In this document: positions 62,004 to 64,000 of the stretch, in pieces
Position numbering within the stretch: position 1 is the stretch's first letter
Layout of the letters: each line of letters opens with the position of its first letter
NCBI GenBank assembly: GCA_964023205.1
Contig: OZ026833.1
Location: 34,822,366 to 34,886,365, forward strand
Reading direction: 5' to 3'
DNA from: Lutraria lutraria
Taxonomy: Eukaryota; Mollusca; Bivalvia; Venerida; Mactridae
Length of the DNA stretch: 64,000 nt
Notes under the pieces: model-generated
Database searches by the model: none
What the model was told of the DNA's origin: nothing
Seen by the model: only the letters and a program-made list of their open reading frames with translations
Position numbers and translations under genes: made by a program

Positions 62004-64000
62004 ATTATGTCTGGTCATGTACGAGTTTCAAACTTATAGCAACGGAGGTCTACTGATTACCAGAGAATATAATCACTTGACTTGACCAAACATGGCACAA
62101 TTATCTGATTTGTATGCAAAGTTTGTGCGTAAGGTCATTCGTCCTAAACAGATTTGAATTATGTGATGCACTTTAAGAAGTTGGCAGATTTTTGCCTAGG
62201 TCAGGTTGGTTTTGCTTCATTATCTAAGATCTCTGGTTGATTAGAAACTAATTGAAATTCACTTTGCACCGTTGGAAACAGCCTTATCCTGCTCAAAAAC
62301 ATAGTAAAACATTATTGTATTGGTTTATTGAAGAATTTTTGTATGATGTTCTTATATATTTGTACAGGGTAATGAATCATATGCTACTTTTCCACGAATT
62401 ATGCATCAATATATTTGTTCATGTCTTTCAGCCCAGTTTTACCAACATAATTTATTTTTATTGTTACATTGTTTGATCTAGTGACTAACTAGTTAAAACA
62501 TATCTTATTGCTTTCAGTTTATCATAACATTGTAAAATCACTTACAATACACTGCTAAAAGATCTATTCACGTGTATTAAAACTGGGGTATGACCGACCT
62601 CATCAACATAGTTTAGAATTACATCTACAGTCTTGATGTGAATAATTGCAAGAAGAGTAGTATGCAATAAATTAATGTTTCACATTTTATAAACATGGGA
62701 TAAAAAATATGAAGACATGTATTGCAGAGGTAGCAAGGACTGACTGACAAGTTTGATTGGTAGATTTAGGAAAAATAAAAACAAATAAAACGAGAGAAAA
62801 AATGAGTCTAATAAAAAATACTACAGCATGAAATGAGGTATTTTAGGCATAAGGAAGTGTAAGGTGCATGGAAAGAATATTCAGAAATGATGGACTACTA
62901 GGAATTATATAGTAAATTATATATATTGACACTCTCTGTTTTCTTATGAGAAAGTTGCATAGCACACAATGTCATTATATTAAATTTTGCATTTATGGCA
63001 AAATTATTCACACAAACTGCCCAAAGTTCTAGTTTGTTATATCATTTCCCCTTAAAATAGACAGCTATTTTTTATTTTGATACATCGAAATTAATATTTG
63101 GAAGTCTAATGTCGGATAGACAAGCAGACTTGTAACCATTTTGATAAATTGGTACAAGTTTAAACTGAATTCGGTCTTTGCACACCTTAGAACTGACGAA
63201 GCAGTTTCATCAAATGGCCGGATTGGATTTCACAGACAATTTACGCCACAATGCAGTACCACTTTGCTTCATAAATGAACGTAAAGATAGACAGGTTCGG
63301 ACAACACATTATATAGATGCCCGGTTTTCTTATGTCTTCCCTCCCCATTCTCTGTGGCGGCTCTGAAATGACCATGATGGCTAAACAACAGCTTGATAAA
63401 CATTGGGTATCGATTGAATTAAAACAACAAAGATGTAAATCAGTCTAATAAAATGATGATGCTGATAATGATACTATTGATAATGAAGTATTTTCTAAAA
63501 TATATTCAACTCACACAGACAACATGTGGTATTACGTTAAACGGAAAGCAATTTCAGACATTTGCATTGCCAACGTCTTCAACCAGTAGGATGTTCATTC
63601 TTGCCACTGCAACACCAATGTCTACGCGGTCAATGCGAACTTTCAATATCATTGGAAAACTAGAAAATTTGTACAAATCACAAATTGGGAATGAACACTG
63701 TTTTACATTGAGATGCCCTACTTGGGCCAGAGAAAGTATATAATGACAAAACTGAGGTTAGTAACCAATAATTAATAACAAATATAATATTAACCACCCC
63801 CAGGCAGTGTTTCTGCATTTCTTCCGAATATTAAGTTTAATTTAGATTTTGAAACATCGATTAAATGTTTAAGGGAAATTTATTTCCTCAACGTTGTCGA
63901 TTTAACAGCATGGGCGATAAATATTAAAACACAAAAAAAATCACAATACAGGCAATCCTGAGTCACTGATAATCTTAGAATAAAGACGAACATGTGAGCA

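Larger units (their letters stand above)
53342..64000. other. Intergenic DNA, right flank
   Basis: Contains the CACGTG cluster, poly-G run, LINE-like tail, 59.9-kb foldback and the weak exon-like stretch at 61.8 kb. 55700-56300 is extremely AT-rich with many TATATA words. No gene is recognised. Confidence 0.65.

Overview
This is AT-rich animal genomic DNA with one recognisable protein-coding gene: a two-exon POU class 4 (Brn-3 / unc-86) transcription factor on the + strand. Exon 1 is 33691-33816, a 6,358-bp intron follows, and exon 2 is 40175-41068, encoding 339 residues. The spliced gene with GT/AG introns, the long flanking non-coding DNA, and the mix of tRNA-derived SINEs, TA-flanked MITEs and a PIF/Harbinger-type transposon point to an invertebrate metazoan. 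The protein and the repeat style look most like a mollusc, probably a bivalve. That assignment is inference.

Layout. 1-11342 is non-coding, with a short tetranucleotide repeat, small foldbacks and a minus-strand SINE near 10.75-11.08 kb. 11346-13362 is a decayed PIF/Harbinger transposon with matching terminal inverted repeats, a TTA target duplication and a broken transposase remnant. 13366-33090 is the upstream desert of the POU4 gene. It holds a 0.14-kb direct duplication, two copies of a TA-flanked MITE, two minisatellites, a hairpin-like palindrome and two places with POU-type binding motifs. 33.1-33.7 kb looks like promoter and 5' UTR. 33691-41485 is the POU4 gene, with a MITE, a pentanucleotide microsatellite, a probable LINE tail and a 23-bp minisatellite in its intron, and an AU-rich element plus poly(A) signals in the 3' UTR. 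41.5-46.28 kb shows nothing recognisable. 46.28-53.34 kb is a repeat-rich block: three tRNA-derived SINE-like units (one with a clear 9-bp target duplication), three copies of one MITE family, a 34-bp minisatellite, a 34-bp palindrome and a long hairpin. 53.34-64 kb is again largely featureless, with a cluster of three CACGTG boxes, a poly-G run, a LINE-like 3' end and one weak exon-like open stretch.

I see no operon, CRISPR, phage or defence system. Nothing here supports a new multi-gene system. The points most worth checking are the candidate autoregulatory POU-site clusters around the POU4 gene, the Harbinger element, the local MITE burst at 48-53 kb and the 79-nt hairpin at 51.6 kb. Nearly all other short open frames fall in repeats or AT-rich DNA and are not called as genes.
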